From Proteromonas lacertae (Eukaryota > Sar > Bigyra > Opalinata > Proteromonadidae), in contig NGBS01000873.1 of assembly GCA_002245135.1 (NCBI GenBank), positions 310,001-374,000 on the forward strand: 64,000 bases of DNA, given 5' to 3'. The notes below the pieces were generated by a model. It had not been told where the DNA came from. It was given only the letters and a program-made list of their open reading frames with translations, and searched no databases. Positions 34,295 to 48,400 of the stretch are shown piece after piece; the first letter of the stretch is position 1; every line of letters starts with the position of its first letter. Made by a program: the position numbers and the translations under genes.

Positions 34295-35029
34295 TTAATA
34301 TTCACATTTTTTTTAATTATGTAATGTTGTTATTATTGATTTGTTTATTTTTAGGGAAGAAGGTTTGATAAATCAAGTCTGATCAAGATATTAAGCAGGG
34401 TTGTATAAATTGATCTGCTATGGAGATCTGACTGAAACTATCGGTTTGGTTTTGACTTTCGGTCTGTCAAACATATCAAGATAAATGGATGTAATTCTAA
34501 ATCTATTTTTTTTATTCTTATATTTACTTATACGCAATAAGTCGTAATTTACTACTGTTTTTATGATCTATATTCTTCTAATTACTATGAAATTAAAACT
34601 AATATCAATCACCATATTCTTCTTATATTTTCACTTCTTAACAAATATTAATTGAAATCTCCTTTTATTATTCAATATAACCTGACATAGACAAATTTGA
34701 CTAAACACACCTCTATAAATGTTTTTAACATTATCAGAAGTTAAATTAAGTAGCATAGATAGTAATGATATCACAACAATTCACTCTAAATGATTGTAAG
34801 TGTGAAAATATAGAAATACAAGAAAATACAGTTTTATCAAGCCAAATGTTTTGTTTTTTTTCTTTTAAATTTTTAATATCATTCTAAACCATATATAAAA
34901 TATATAACGTAATAATATTACTCATTGGAAAGCATTAAATCAAATTACATGAATAGTAAAAAGTCATGCATAAATGTCACTGTCTGTCAGTGTAATTTTG
35001 AAAACTTACAACAGATAGGTTTTACTATT
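34295..35029. other. Intergenic region, UTP4 3' end to PA14-protein 3' end
   Basis: About 735 bp between convergent genes. Its left part carries a less AT-rich, 5S-like stretch (separate entry); the rest shows nothing I can name. Confidence 0.5.
34341..34513 (+). ncRNA. 5S-rRNA-like or 5S-derived Pol III element (candidate)
   Basis: 34377-34401 reads GTCTGATC followed by TTAAGCAGGGT, the 5S rRNA internal control region (usual GUCUGAUC...CUAAGCAGGGU). At the right distance, 34419-34445 reads ATGGAGATCTGACTG...ACTATCGG, resembling 5S 'AUGGGAGACCGCCUGGGAAUACCGG'. A T8 run at 34506-34513 could stop Pol III. Against it: the 5' third does not resemble 5S, and the best end pairing I see (GGTTTGA 34362-34368 with TCAAAC 34467-34472) would make a 111-nt molecule with a short 5' arm. 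It may be a divergent 5S gene, a 5S pseudogene or a 5S-headed SINE. Confidence 0.35.
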
Positions 35030-36266
35030 TTATAATAATTCTTTGATGTAAAATCCAAACTTATTAATGATATTAAAATCATTATAATCACCATACATGG
35101 CAATCACGTTTGAATTAATTCTTACAGCAGTTGGTGTGGAATGATAAGTAAGACTTTTAAGATGTCTCCTTCTATTAGTAACTAATGAGACATAGTTAAA
35201 ACATTCAACTTTTTTATTTAATTCATACATTATTTCCATAATATACTCACTATCATGTATTTTATACTCTACAACTTCATCTTTTCTTATAGAAAATGAA
35301 ACTATATCATTATATACTAATGATATGTCAGTTACACATTCTGTATTAAAATATATTCTTACTGCTGTAACAGTTACATTTGTTGTGTGTATTACTTCAT
35401 TAAAAGTGTCAAACGGATGATAAAGAGTTTCATCTTTACAAGACGATAATAAAATAGTTTTTCTATATTCTATATGTTGACTGTAAAGATGCCTCAAATA
35501 CTCATCTTCTATTATTTCAAATTCCTCATTTTGTGGAGTTTTCCACTCAATACTGATGTAACTATATCTATCATCATTTCCACTATATATAATTTCAAAA
35601 GAATAAAATCTTGGTTCTTTAATTGCAACTTTGTATATACCATCCTTTATAAAATCTATAGCAGTATTGTTGTCAAAATAAAATGATAAATTCCCATTTG
35701 CAAGAAAATGAAGCTCATAATCACCACTTATTTTGAAATTTAACGAAGCTTTCATTTTACTGTAAATATTATCAACGATACATGACATATATTTACAATC
35801 ATAGAGAGTTTGATTCAATACTGTCATGTAATTAATATCTTCTTCTTCAAAACTATTCGCTTTATTAGAAAAGCTAGCTAAAATACCAAAACTTGTTTCT
35901 GTTGAAGATGGATCTATAATGTCATAAACTAAATTGATTTGGACCTTACTTCCATGTAGCAACCCATATATCAAAGCAGTTTCATTCATTACAATTTTTG
36001 ATCTTGTTGCAGTTCCTCTAATTGCGCCTGTTAATCTATCTAAGACAATGTCATCAGGGATATTTTCAGCTGTAAATGTTCCAATAAAAATGCTACATTT
36101 TGGTGGTGGGACATAGTTTGGATAATACTTCATAAAAGTAACTCTATCTGCTTTGTAATGACATTCAACTCCATTATAACCTTCACAGTTTACTATAAAA
36201 TAAATAATTACTATAATATATACCTGTAATCAGCAAACAACAAAGCAATAAAAGAGTAAAGCTCAT
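35030..36266 (-). CDS. Secreted protein with PA14-like domain
   Basis: ATG 36266 opens a signal peptide (MSFTLLLLCCLLIT), interrupted by a 31-nt intron (36193-36223); 401 residues in total. After 'VNCEGYNGVECHYKADRV' come a putative-Ig-like strand block ('DIVLDRLTGAIRGTAT') and a PA14-like block ('LNFKISGDYELHFLANGNLSFYFDNN' ... 'FEIIYSGNDDRYSYISIEWKTP'). No C-terminal membrane helix, so probably secreted or tethered by a partner. It is head-to-head with the large gene at 36405, only 138 bp between starts, and shares its domain types, which suggests co-regulation and a common role at the cell surface (adhesion or carbohydrate binding, by analogy with other PA14 proteins). Confidence 0.65.
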
Positions 36267-36404
36267 TAATAATTAGAGATCTTATTTAAATAAGAAATCG
36301 ATATACTACGAAGATAGTCCAATTAAATGAAGTATTTAAGATTTTACGTAAAAATATTGGATTTTCAATGTGGTGCGAAAAACTAACCAAAAATTTATTT
36401 TTTA

Positions 36405-39400
36405 ATGAAATTTACAGTGTTGTGTGTTATCTGTATGACTAATATTGTTATAAATGAATAGTACTATATGTTATGCCTTCATTGTGTGTTGGTAGTTTCA
36501 AGTATGAGTATAGTTATTTTCATTTGAAAGTTGGAGAAGAAGCTACAATCAATAAACCAACTGATTTAAAAGGAGGTCTATATGTTGTTGATAAAAAATT
36601 ACCAGAAGGTTTATGGCTTGACCCAAACAGTGGATATATTTCTGGAGTTCCAACTGCTGAATCAAATAGCTATTACACCATAACATATAATGCAGGAAAA
36701 GAAGATGCTGCTGTTTGCAGATTAAAAATTGTTTGTATGTTTAAATCCTTAATTTTCCTAGGCATGTCTGCTCTAGTTATAAATTGTGGAGTTTCTAAGC
36801 TAACAACTGTTTCTCTCATCAATACACTTTTAGTTTGTAGTTCCACAAGTGAAATTCCTGAAGATGGTTGGTCAATATCCCCCAAAGATGTGAAAGGTAT
36901 TATTCAAGATGGTCCAAATTTGAGATTTAATAATTTCAATCCTTATACTACCATGAATATAACTATTGAAGCTACAAATGCTATTGGAATTGGTATATTT
37001 GAAATAGAAATTGTTAAAGTTGAAAATCCTGGATTAAATAATGGTATTTATGTTAGATTTAATGATTTGGAAACAACAAGATGTGGTGATTATTATGATG
37101 GTATATCTGTTTATGATTTCTATGAAGGTGCAATGAATGATTTATATGGATTAATTGATTTTGAACAATGGAAAAGTAAGATGGGAATATCTATTTCTAG
37201 AAAAGTAACATCATTCAATGGTACAATGGATGGATTTATTGATATTGAAACAGCTGGTGAATATACATTCTATATGCAAACTGGTAATGAAATGAATGCT
37301 AGAGTGTTTATTGATGATGTAGAAATATTATCAGATTGGAGTGAATGTAAACCATTTAATGAATCATTACAATCATCCAAAGTGAAACTAGAGAGTGGTT
37401 TAAGAAGAGTATTAATTGAATTTATGGGAGGTGAAGGATTAGATTTCCATTTTGTATTTGACTATTCAACACCAGATAGTTCAACAAGAAAACCAATTCC
37501 ATTTAAATATTCCAAATCTTATTTTGATCCAGTGACATTCTTAACTGCTGATTCTTTAGAAGTAAGTTGGTTATATGATGCTTTCAGTTTAACTCCACTT
37601 CATGTTTCAAGAGGTGTTCCAACAAGTTGTTGGATTACTAATAATGCTCAATTACCTGAAGGATCAGAAGTAACAGTTGATGGTATAAAAGGCCATCCAC
37701 AATATGTTATGGAACAAACAGAATATAAATTGAAATGTAAAAATGGAGATAGTGAAACAAATGAAATAACAATAAAACTTCGTGTAACAAAGAAAACAAT
37801 AGAAGGAGTTCGATCTTATTATTATAAACCTCATAATTTTGATACAAGTTTATTTACTAAATATGGACCAAATGTAGATGGTTTAGAAGCATCTTACATT
37901 CAAAAACAAGATCAGCCGTTTATAGAAGAAACACAAGAGAAACCTCATCCTGAAGGATTGAGTATCGAATTTCTTGATGATTATGGTGTTTATTGGGAAG
38001 GCTATCTTCATGCACAAAAAGAAGATATTGGTATTAATACTTTCAAAATAAATGCCGAAGGTGGTTATTGGATTTATATTGATAATAAAGAAATATTATC
38101 TAAACCAGGAAGAAATAAGGTAGATAATCCAAGTTATTTTGATTATGAATTGAATGATGATTATTTGTTTGTTCAAATCTATTATGTTTCCCATTATGGT
38201 TATTCATCATTCACAATTTCCAAGAAGTTGATTAGTGAAACTGAAGATGATTATAGTAAAGTTCTTCCATTTAGATATGTTCCAGTAAATGATTATTTTA
38301 TGATGAGTCAAAGTACAGCAACTTATCTAAAAGGTCAAGTAGTAGAAAATAAAGCAATTCCAGTTGAAGATTTTGATTGTAAAAATGTAAAAGTTAATCC
38401 TCCATTACCAGATGGTTTAGAAGCTCATTGTTCAAATAATCCATTCAATCCCGTAATAATAGCAGGAACTGCAACCAGTGAAAGGTTTATCGAAATGAAA
38501 GAACATACAATAACAGTAACAAGTTCAAAAGATAAATCTGTTTCAACAAGCATTTATATTTCTGTAAAACGTATATATAATTATTAGTTATAATTGAATA
38601 TATAGCTGTTGAATCTCCATCTGGTTTTTATGTTTTAGATCTTCAAAGTGGAAAGAAATATAGTGATGAGATTACTTTAGTTGTAGGTGAATTCTATGAT
38701 CTTCAATTCCATGTAGAAAGTGGATATGTAATTTCATTTGGAATAGAGAATATTCCAGTTGGATTCTCATACAATTGGGAAAGTTCAACACTTTCAGGAA
38801 GTGCAAAAAATATATTAGATGTAGATATATTAGTAAATGCAATTTTTGGACTTTCAGATGGTGATAGTAAACTATTTACATTTAAAATAAAAGTAGATGG
38901 TGGATGTGAAAATGGGGTGAGACATGTATTTCATTTTAGTAATGATTTTGTTGATAATGGACAGTATTTAAAACTTACTGTAAGTGCATCAAATGATGAT
39001 GTTGTATATGATGTGTATGAAAAAGAAACAGTTAGTTTACCTCGTAGTTACAGTAAATGTCTCCCAGAAGATACCTATAAAATCTATGTAAGTGTTAAGT
39101 TTGATTATTATTTAACAATTTATAATAATGGTTTAAGAATTTATAGACTACATGCTAATTATCCTAATGCTGAATCTCAAAGTGTTATACTAAACACAGG
39201 TATATATATAATTATTGTAAATATTATAATTATTATTTGTAATAGAACCTGTTTTACCTAAATTCCATTATACAACAAATAATGTAACATATTATCAAAA
39301 TGATGAAGTACTTTTAATTCCAAAGATTGAAGCATATATTGAATATTTCACCATTACATCTTCTACATTACCAAAAGGTATTATATTCAACAACATAACA

Positions 39401-42400
39401 GGAAGAATATATGGAACAGCCGAAGAAGTAACAAAGATAACAAATTATAAGATTACAGCTCATAATGATAAAGGTGAAGTTAGTGTAGAAATGATAATTC
39501 AAATTCTTCCAGATACACAAGAAGATGATTGTGAAAATGCTGAAAAATTCTTAGTTGGATTGACATTATATGTTGGGGATAATTACGATATACCTGCTTA
39601 TCAGTTAATAAATTCAAAAGATGAAGTTGTGTTTGAAAGATCAAAGAATTCATTTTTTGGAAGCACCATTGACAGAGTAAAGATGTGTATAACAAAAGGA
39701 TTATATATTTTGAGATTAATTAACTACGGTGATATTTCACGATACTATGATTCAAATATTACTATTTCTGCTGGTAATTCAATTATTGGAATGTACACAT
39801 TGTTTAATTCTGATAATGGCGAAGTAAATAAAACATTTGACTGTATGTAGGATTATATTATTATTATATATTACTAGGTAACTATCTTATTGATACTCAT
39901 ACTGAATGGCAAAATAGTCAACAATATGTTCCAAATTGGGAATTTAAGAATGGATCAGTTTCATGGCCATCATCAACAATCAAAGCACTTCCACAAACAT
40001 CATTATCTAAACCAACATATTATTTAAGATATGCATTAACATTCTCTAAATATGATCAGTATGCAGGATATTTCATTAGAATTAAACATAAATCAGGTGT
40101 AATAGTTCGAGTAAATGGAAGAGTAATATTTCGAGATAATTTACCAGTTGGTGATGTCGATGAAAATACACCAGGAGATACTGCTCATGAAAGAGCAAAA
40201 GAAGAGAATTTCATATTGCCAATCGATGATTTAAATGAAACTGCAATAGTAACTTATGAAATTCATAAAAGTCCAAATGATGATAATTTCCCAAATGAAG
40301 ATAAATTCTTTATATTCCCTTTACATGGAGATAATGATGAAGATTGTATTGTATTATCACTTCATGGAGGAAGAGTGACAGATTCATCTAGTAAAAGTTA
40401 TGGTAAAGATGAAGATTCTACATCTAAAAATGCATTTGATCTATCAAATGATGCATGGGTAGATTGGTATGGCACTGTTGATGGTCATTCATATGCAGAT
40501 TATTCATTTGGTGAAAATAATCACTATGCTTTTAATCAGTTTACAATCACATCTTATACTAATACACCATATTGCTATCCAATAAAAGTATCACTAAGTG
40601 GTGTGACAGATACAGGAAAAGTTGATATAGTTTCATTAGATCCAGTTAATTATATGAATTTGAAGACAAAATCTCCTGGAAAAGCTTCATTCAATGTAGA
40701 TCCTTATACATTATATAATAGTTTAAGAGTAGATATACCAAAATCTAACCAGTATGAATGGAATGATAAACAAATGGAAGTAGAAAAAATAGGATATCAT
40801 TTATGTCGTACTAAGAAATGTCCTATTAATTCTATAGCAAATCTTCCAGAAGGAATATCAAACACATTCTTTAAAGCGAATTGTACAACTCCAAGTATAT
40901 CTGGTGAAAGATATTTCTACTGTTCAAACCTTGGTGTTTGGATTGAAGTAAATACAACATGCAAAGAACCGCCTAAATTTATCAATTCAGAATTAACTTT
41001 TACTTTTGAAGCTGGTATTCGTTATCATCAAGAATCAATATATGAAGTAACAGGAAATCCAACATATTATTATTTTAACTGTCCTAGTTGTCCATCAAAT
41101 AAATTTATTCCTGATATGATATATGATAAAGACAGTGGTTTAATAAATGGAACTCCACTAAAAAGTGGGACATTTATAGTAACATTTACAGCTTGGAATA
41201 AGTATGGATCAGATGAAATAACAATGACAATTATAATAAATCCAACCAATAAAGTAATTGTGTATTCATATATAGCAATTTTTCAAGCTGCTGTTTATGA
41301 AGAATTAATACATTATCAATTATTTTGGGTAGAAAGTACTACACCAGTAACATATAGTGTAGAGGAACTTCCACAAGGTTTATACTTAAATTCATCAGCT
41401 GGTTATCTTTATGGTAAAGCAGTTACACCATCTGATAAAGATTATTTATTTACAATAAAAAATACAGCAGGTCATTTTGCTGCAAGAACAATTAGAATTA
41501 TAATCGCATTACCTTTTACACCAGTAATGGTTGAATCTGTAGATAAATTAGAATTAGTATATATGTATGATTATCAAAATCAATATCCAGTAGTATGTTA
41601 TGCTAAGGAATTAAGTTATAGTATTGATAAAGATTTACCTTCAAATTTAACTTATGATAGAACAACTGGTGTAATGAGTGGAAAAGTAACAGCTCCAATT
41701 CAATCAGCTGTTAATTATACATTCTCATGTTATGCTAATGGTGAAACAATTTCAAAAGTAATTCCAGTTTCAATAATTGAATCAGATAATCCAGTAATAA
41801 TAAGTCAAAATGAATCTGTTACATTAATAGCAGGTGAAGAATTATTCAATGCTCAATTCTTTGTAGTAAGTGGAAATAATTTAGTTTATTCAATCACTCC
41901 GACATTACCTATTGGAATAACAATGGATTCAAAGAATGGAAGATTTAATGGTTATGCCAAAACAGCTAATCGAAATACAACTTATGCAATCAATGTATCT
42001 AATGGAAAAGTGTCAATTCAATTGAAAATGTCAATCGAAATAATAAAAAGTGATAAACCAATAATCCCTGATTCAACAATAAAGAAAAATATAACAGTAG
42101 CAACAGGAACATTAGTATCAATTCAATTGTTTGATGTAATTGGAGATGGTTTATTAGTTTCAGTAAATCCACCATTACCAGATGGTTTTATGATATATTC
42201 ATCTGGTTATTTACAAGGAGTTTCTGTAGTTGATGTTGAACCACAAGATTATTTAATAACAGTAACAGATATGAATGGCAAATCAGCGAGTGTAACAATC
42301 ACATTAGAATTTATAGCAAAGAAATGTCCAGCAAATGGTGGTTTTCCAGAAACTTTAGTGGGAGATAATGCTATAATGAAATGTGGAGGAGGTCGATCTG

Positions 42401-42645
42401 GTTATATAATGAGAAGATGTATTTATGCCAATGGAAATGCAATCTGGCAATCTCCAATCGATGAATGTTCAGGAAGTATGGTTGGTGCATTAATTGGAAT
42501 AATAATTGGTTGTATAATTGGAGGAGGAGTTTTATTTTTAGGAAGTTATTGTATTTATGTTCGAATAGGAGGAAGAACAAAACATGTTCGAAAAACAACA
42601 GAGCATATAGTTGATGCTTTGAAAGATACAGGTGTAAGAATATAA
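36405..42645 (+). CDS. Large type I surface protein with PA14 and putative-Ig (He_PIG) repeats
   Basis: I start at ATG 36405: a 29-nt intron (36433-36461) then joins to give a clean signal peptide 'MKFTVLCVILLYVMPSLCVGS', absent from the later in-frame ATG at 36473. Further introns 38571-38605, 39200-39245 and 39843-39877; 2031 residues. Putative-Ig repeats recur ('LPEGLWLDPNSGYISGVP', 'LPKGIIFNNITGRIYGTA', 'LPQGLYLNSSAGYLYGKA', 'LPIGITMDSKNGRFNGYA'). PA14 domains near residues ~210-355 and ~465-600 ('GEYTFYMQTGNEMNARVFIDD', 'GYWIYIDNKEIL'). A Cys-rich sushi-like block ends the ectodomain ('CPANGGFPETLVGDNAIMKC'), then a membrane helix at ~1975 (MVGALIGIIIGCIIGGGVLFLGSYC) and a short basic tail. 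A surface adhesion or recognition role is likely. Confidence 0.78.
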
Positions 42646-42760
42646 TCTGACTTAGATAAATATTATTATATTCATTTCATTTGAAATACATAACATAAAG
42701 ATTAATATTTAGCTAAAATTGTTACAAAGAAACAAAATTACATATAAGTATTACAACATC

Positions 42761-43921
42761 TTACAAATCATCAGTGTCATATTCTACATCACTTTCTATT
42801 TCATTTCTGTTGTTATGGTATGGATTAGAGTTGACATTTAATATATCAAATGATTTACTAATCGCTATATCATCTATTGATGCTAACAATCTAGATTTCT
42901 GTTTTTTTGAGGGTTTTAATGACCAACCTACTTTTAATTTTCTTCCGTTTATATAACTATTCTTCAATAACAAATAAGCAAAATTAGTAACAGCATGATT
43001 TTCAAATTCAATAAAGCAATAACCATGATTAGTAATACACATACCTTCAGGACTATGATCTTCTAAATGTATCTAATAAATAAATAAAAAACATAAAAAA
43101 AATATACTTTTAATGAAGAACTAAGTAAATGATTTAATGATAACATTATATCATTACTAGTCATTCCATAATTTAAATTTCCTATATATAATGTTCGATG
43201 ATCTTCTACATTGCTTGTACGGCATAAATTACCTTTGATTGGAATTCCAAATATTGTCAAAACTGGAGATAAAGATTTTTCTTTTTCTGTTGTATTTTCA
43301 AAATATAAAAATGCATGTCTATTTATAAACATAGAAGTAAATACGATGTAGTAGTTTTTTCTTTTTTACTATTATTATTATTATTATTATTATTATTGAC
43401 TGGATTTGAGAATATTTCAGCTGTTACTACCTTACCAATATGTTTAAACGATTCTTGTAAGTTTTTCAATGTTATTCCATTTGGTAAATTATCAATGAAT
43501 ATTTTATAACAATTTACTTTCATTTGGAATTCTTTCATATTCATATTTTCTAGTTTCTATTTCATATTATATATATATATATATACTATTCCATTGATTT
43601 CACCTCCTATATTTTGACTTACAAAATATGGCTATTTAATAATTATATATAATAATATACAACTCCTTTCTTTACATTATCATCATTATCTTTACTTATA
43701 TTATCATTATATTCATTCTTATTACTCTCTTCATTTATGTTGGATTTATTATTATTATCACTTTCATTCCACACATCAGATACTGAATGGTTATTTTTAT
43801 TTGGTTTATTATCATCTAATGATGGTAATGAATAGGCTCTTACTGCTCTTATAGTGATTGGTTGATCTTTCATTTTACGAGAATCTAATAATGTTTGTAC
43901 ATTTAATGTATACATCTAATA

Positions 43922-43967
<46 letters not shown>

Positions 43968-45227
43968 TACACATTTCTCTAATAAATGACTAATTAAATA
44001 GAAATGTTCTCCCATTATTGTCTTACAATAGTTTATAAAATTTGCACTATTAAATATATTTATATTCATGTATATATATATATATATACACTTGTTGTGG
44101 ATATTGTGGAGTATTATTAAATCTTTTTAATCTTTGAATAAATAAATTGAACTGTTTATCATCTAATAGAGTTGATAAACGAAATGATAATATTTGACTA
44201 TCTCTACTCAACGCACTTTCATCCTAAATAATATTATTCATATATATATATATATATATATTATACTGGTAAATTCTCATTGCTATGATATCTATATTTA
44301 TGTCTAACTGCTATCAATGTATGTCTTTCTGCATCTCTTTGTCTTACTTCTTTATTTGTCATTATATTAATAGTTAAATCAGGTAATGAGGATTTATTGT
44401 TTCCTACTAATACAGCTTTGATTAATTCGATTAATTCATCTTTCTTTTCATTTTCTTTTAATATACTGCCTAAATGTTCAAATAAGTTATTTCGATCAGA
44501 ATGACTTGCTTCATCTAATTGACCAAATCGGTTGAATAATTCGAATATTTTGTCATATTCTTCATCAGAACAAATACTATCTAATGTTTGACGTAATAAT
44601 ATTGCTCTTGATTCAAAACCATCATAATGAGTCATACTAATTATTAAACGTAATATATATATAAATACTCCCATAAATTGGATAAATTTGAAGCAGAATC
44701 TACGATTGATTGTAACTCTATTACTTCTTGTCTTACTTCTGCTGTTGGATTTGAATCTATAGGTTTACCAATCAAATAGGAATGTATTAATGGAAATAAT
44801 GTTGGTTTTAGTGGCTGTAATATTTGACCTATCTCTTTCATACTTCTTCTCAACTGCTGGTCAGAGATTGGACTTCTTAGGATTATAAACTTTTGAAACG
44901 CATCATATAATTGTTTTCGCTTTCTTTTTGATAAAAGGTTGTAAAATTTATCTGCCAGTTTGTCTGCCTCTTCATTTTCTTTGATAATCTGGTGAGGATC
45001 TGTCTGATAGGTTTCCAATTCTTCCCAAGGAGTTTTGTCTTTCTATTACATAGTAATTATACGTTTATATTTATTACATAAAGGAACATGTTGGGTTTTT
45101 CGAAAAAATGTTTAGGAAAAGCCACAGTGGGTAATACTGGAGGATTAGTGTAACATGAAAAAGTATCAGGTTTATCAGACATTTGAGAAACACACTTCAT
45201 AAACTCATATCCACTTTCTTCTGTCAT
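42761..45227 (-). CDS. Multi-exon protein with unknown helical N-terminus and two or three RRMs
   Basis: Model from ATG 45227 (MTEESGYEFMKCVSQMS) to TAA 42761, with about nine short introns, several being (TA)n. The N-terminal ~400 residues are helical and charged ('KDKTPWEELETYQTDPHQ', 'EEYDKIFELFNRFGQLDE'); I do not recognise them. An Asn/Lys/Asp-rich linker follows. Near the C-terminus are RNA-recognition motifs: 'YKIFIDNLPNGITLKNLQESFKHIG' with 'HAFLYFEN', then 'RTLYIGNLNYGMTSNDIM' with RNP1 'HGYCFIEFEN' and 'LKVGWSLKP'. Phases at the junction (introns near 43563-43590 and 43624-43651) support one gene, but two adjacent genes cannot be excluded. Role is probably RNA binding. Confidence 0.55.
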
Positions 45228-45470
45228 ACTATTAAAATTTATATCATAAAAAAATACATGGGATATGTTCCTATACGTCTATTCAAAATTCTAATTGTAT
45301 TTCTAATCACAGACTTCATATAGAAAAATAATTTAAAAGTATTTTGAAATAAATGTTTGATGTAGGCTTGAATATTCATTTTTTTAAAGTGATGTAAAAG
45401 GTAATTATTCTCAATAGATTTTGTAATATTTATCAATATTAACAATAATAGAATATAATAATAATTATTA

Positions 45471-48400
45471 TTATTGAATATTCAAGAATTCTTTTGATAA
45501 TTCAATCTTTTCTTCTTCTGATATCCCATCTAATTTGATAATTCCAATTGTTGAAAGTTCTTCTAAAAAGGATTTCAATTCTGAACGTCTAATATTCTCA
45601 TTTACTGTTATCGATAATTCATCTAATTTATAGAACGTTTCTATATTATCCTTTATTAATCTTAATTGTTCTTCATTTAATTCATTTCCTAATAGATTCA
45701 TTTTTTTTAATTCATAATATTTACTTAACCTATCTATTATCCCATTTAATCCTTTCTCACTCAATCCAATATCTATGTAAATATAATATAACCATATTGT
45801 ATTAATATAAAAAATACTTGAAAGATTTAATGATAAATCATCTACAAATTTATCTATATATTCACATATTATCTCTATTCCTTCATCTTTTATTTGGTTA
45901 TTATTATGTATAAAGAACTTTCCACAATATATAAGACAATTAACTAATTCTTTTAATCCTTTATAACTAATATAATTGTTCGATACATCAATTTTATTAC
46001 TACATATTTGTTTAATTAATGATATATGAGAATCATTGATATTCATATCTATTTCATTAAAAATGAATAATCAATACTTGAAAAGTCATAATCTCTTATA
46101 TATCTTTTCTTTTTAACACAATAATCCAAATAATAATCCAATTCTTCATTTGTCCATGAAGTAGATTTCATCTTTATAAATGGAAAGTATGGATCTTCTA
46201 ATGACTTTTCACAAATTGATTTTAATCCATTCATTTTGATATTATTACCAGCTAAAATTAAACTTTCACATTGACTAATTTCATCTTCTAACAGTATTAC
46301 ACTTTCATCATCTATTGATATGTTGGTTAAATCCAATTCAAATGATGAACTATTTCTAATTAACAGATATTCACTATCTAATAGTAATTTCAATCCTGCA
46401 TTACTAATTGGATTATCTATAAAACAATTATTAATAAATATATAAAAATATAATACCATGAATTATTATTTGTTGTATATTATCATTTTCTTTCATATAA
46501 CTTATCAAACACTCTATTCCTTCTACATCAATATTATTATAGCTTATATCAAGTTTGATTTTATTCCACAAATCCACATCGATCATCTTTAAACCCTCTA
46601 TTAAATACTTTAATCCAGTTGAAGATAATCCCATCTCTATAATACCATAAAATAACATAACTATACGTGAATAACTTGAATATCTACCTAATAACTGTAA
46701 ATGAGGAGACAATATTTTCATTCCTTCATCTCCTATTTCATTTCCGAATAATTGAAGTTCTACAAGATTTTGTAATGAAGATAAATTGTTAATCAGTATT
46801 TCTATACTTTTATATGTTAGTTTATTATCTAAACATTATAAACATAATAAATAATACTATTCAAGAAAAGCCATTCAATCTCTTTTAATTCATTTAATCT
46901 TAATGAAATGAATGATTGGAATATATCATCATCAATTTCTAAGTTGCTCAGATTTAGTTCATTATTATCCTTTTTGATATATTTAATCAATTCTGGAATT
47001 TCTTCATCAATTAGTAGTTCTTTACTTCCATTAAAATCAAAATCTATGTTAAAAATAGGAAATTTAGAGAATAAGTCTTTTAATCCTTTGGAATGAATAT
47101 TTACATTATCTGTAATATATATTCTTAAGATATTTGAATATTTATATAATTCTTCTGATAATAATATCATAGATTGATCATTTAAATTCATTCCTCTAAG
47201 ATTTAATTCATTATTTTCATGGATTAATAAATGCAAATATGGAAGCAATAATTTGAAACCTATTGGACCGATTGGATTATCTATTCCATAATAGTATAAT
47301 TACAAATAAATAGAATAATTAATACATTGAAGATTTATATATTTCAATTTCATAAATGGAATTGATTTCATAAATGATTCAACAAAATTATAAGCAAGAC
47401 TTCGAAATGATATATCTAATTGTTGAAGACTTTTTAATTGAGAAAAAAGAGATGCAAATAATGATTGAGATGACATTGGAATATAAACGTCATCTAAATG
47501 AATTTAAAAAATTAGACACATACAAAATTTTAATATTGTTTCATTGAATAACTTTAAAATTCTGAAGAAATAATTCATTCCTTCTTCACAAAAACAGCAG
47601 CATCTTTGATTAATTATCATTATGTTTTCATTAAAATAATCAACTTCAATATTAAATACCATTTCATCTAAATAACATTTTTCTTTACAATTATGATGAA
47701 TTTGAAATTTCAGTTTATCTTTTATAATATCAATATAGCGATCTTCTCTGTGTATATGAAAGATCAACAATATTGATAGTATTCTGTCATTTGGTTTATT
47801 ATTATATAATTTTATTAAATCATCTCTAATATCCTCCCATTTATTATATTTCAAATAATACTTTGCCTTAATATTGAATAGCGATATTTCTGTTAGATAA
47901 TCATTATTGAATAACATTTCTTTTCTTTCTTCATATATCATCAGAGAATCATTTTCATCTTTCAATTTCTCACTCATTTTCATCATTTCTTTTTTCAACT
48001 CTTTCAAACTCAATCTTTCTTTACTTTTCACTTTTAACATTCTTTCAGTCATCTCTTTCATCATATTCATCACATTCTACATCACAACTGTACTTACATC
48101 TCACAATATTCTCTTTTGTTTTGTTGATATTATCATCTTCAATGAATGGTAATTTCTTGTTTATCATTTCATATAAAATACTTCCAATTGACCAAATCAC
48201 ACTTTTCTCATTACATTCTAATCCATTCAACTCTTCTGGGCTTTTGAAATTTATATCATATATTTTCATATCTTCTTCTTTTCTTAATGTATTAATGAAC
48301 AAATCACATAACTTTACTTTACCATCATCTTCATATATTATGTTACTACTCTTTAAATTACTAACATCAACATCATATTCACTCATTATCATTAATATAT

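Noticed and set aside
36473-36485. ATG 36473 as the start of the large surface protein
   Set aside because: It gives no signal peptide. Splicing a 29-nt intron from ATG 36405 gives a good one and stays in frame.
45239-45445. A 68-residue frame on the minus strand between the RRM gene and pseudokinase A
   Set aside because: No family similarity, biased to Ile/Asn/Phe as expected from AT-rich spacer, and it fits a 3' or 5' untranslated region.
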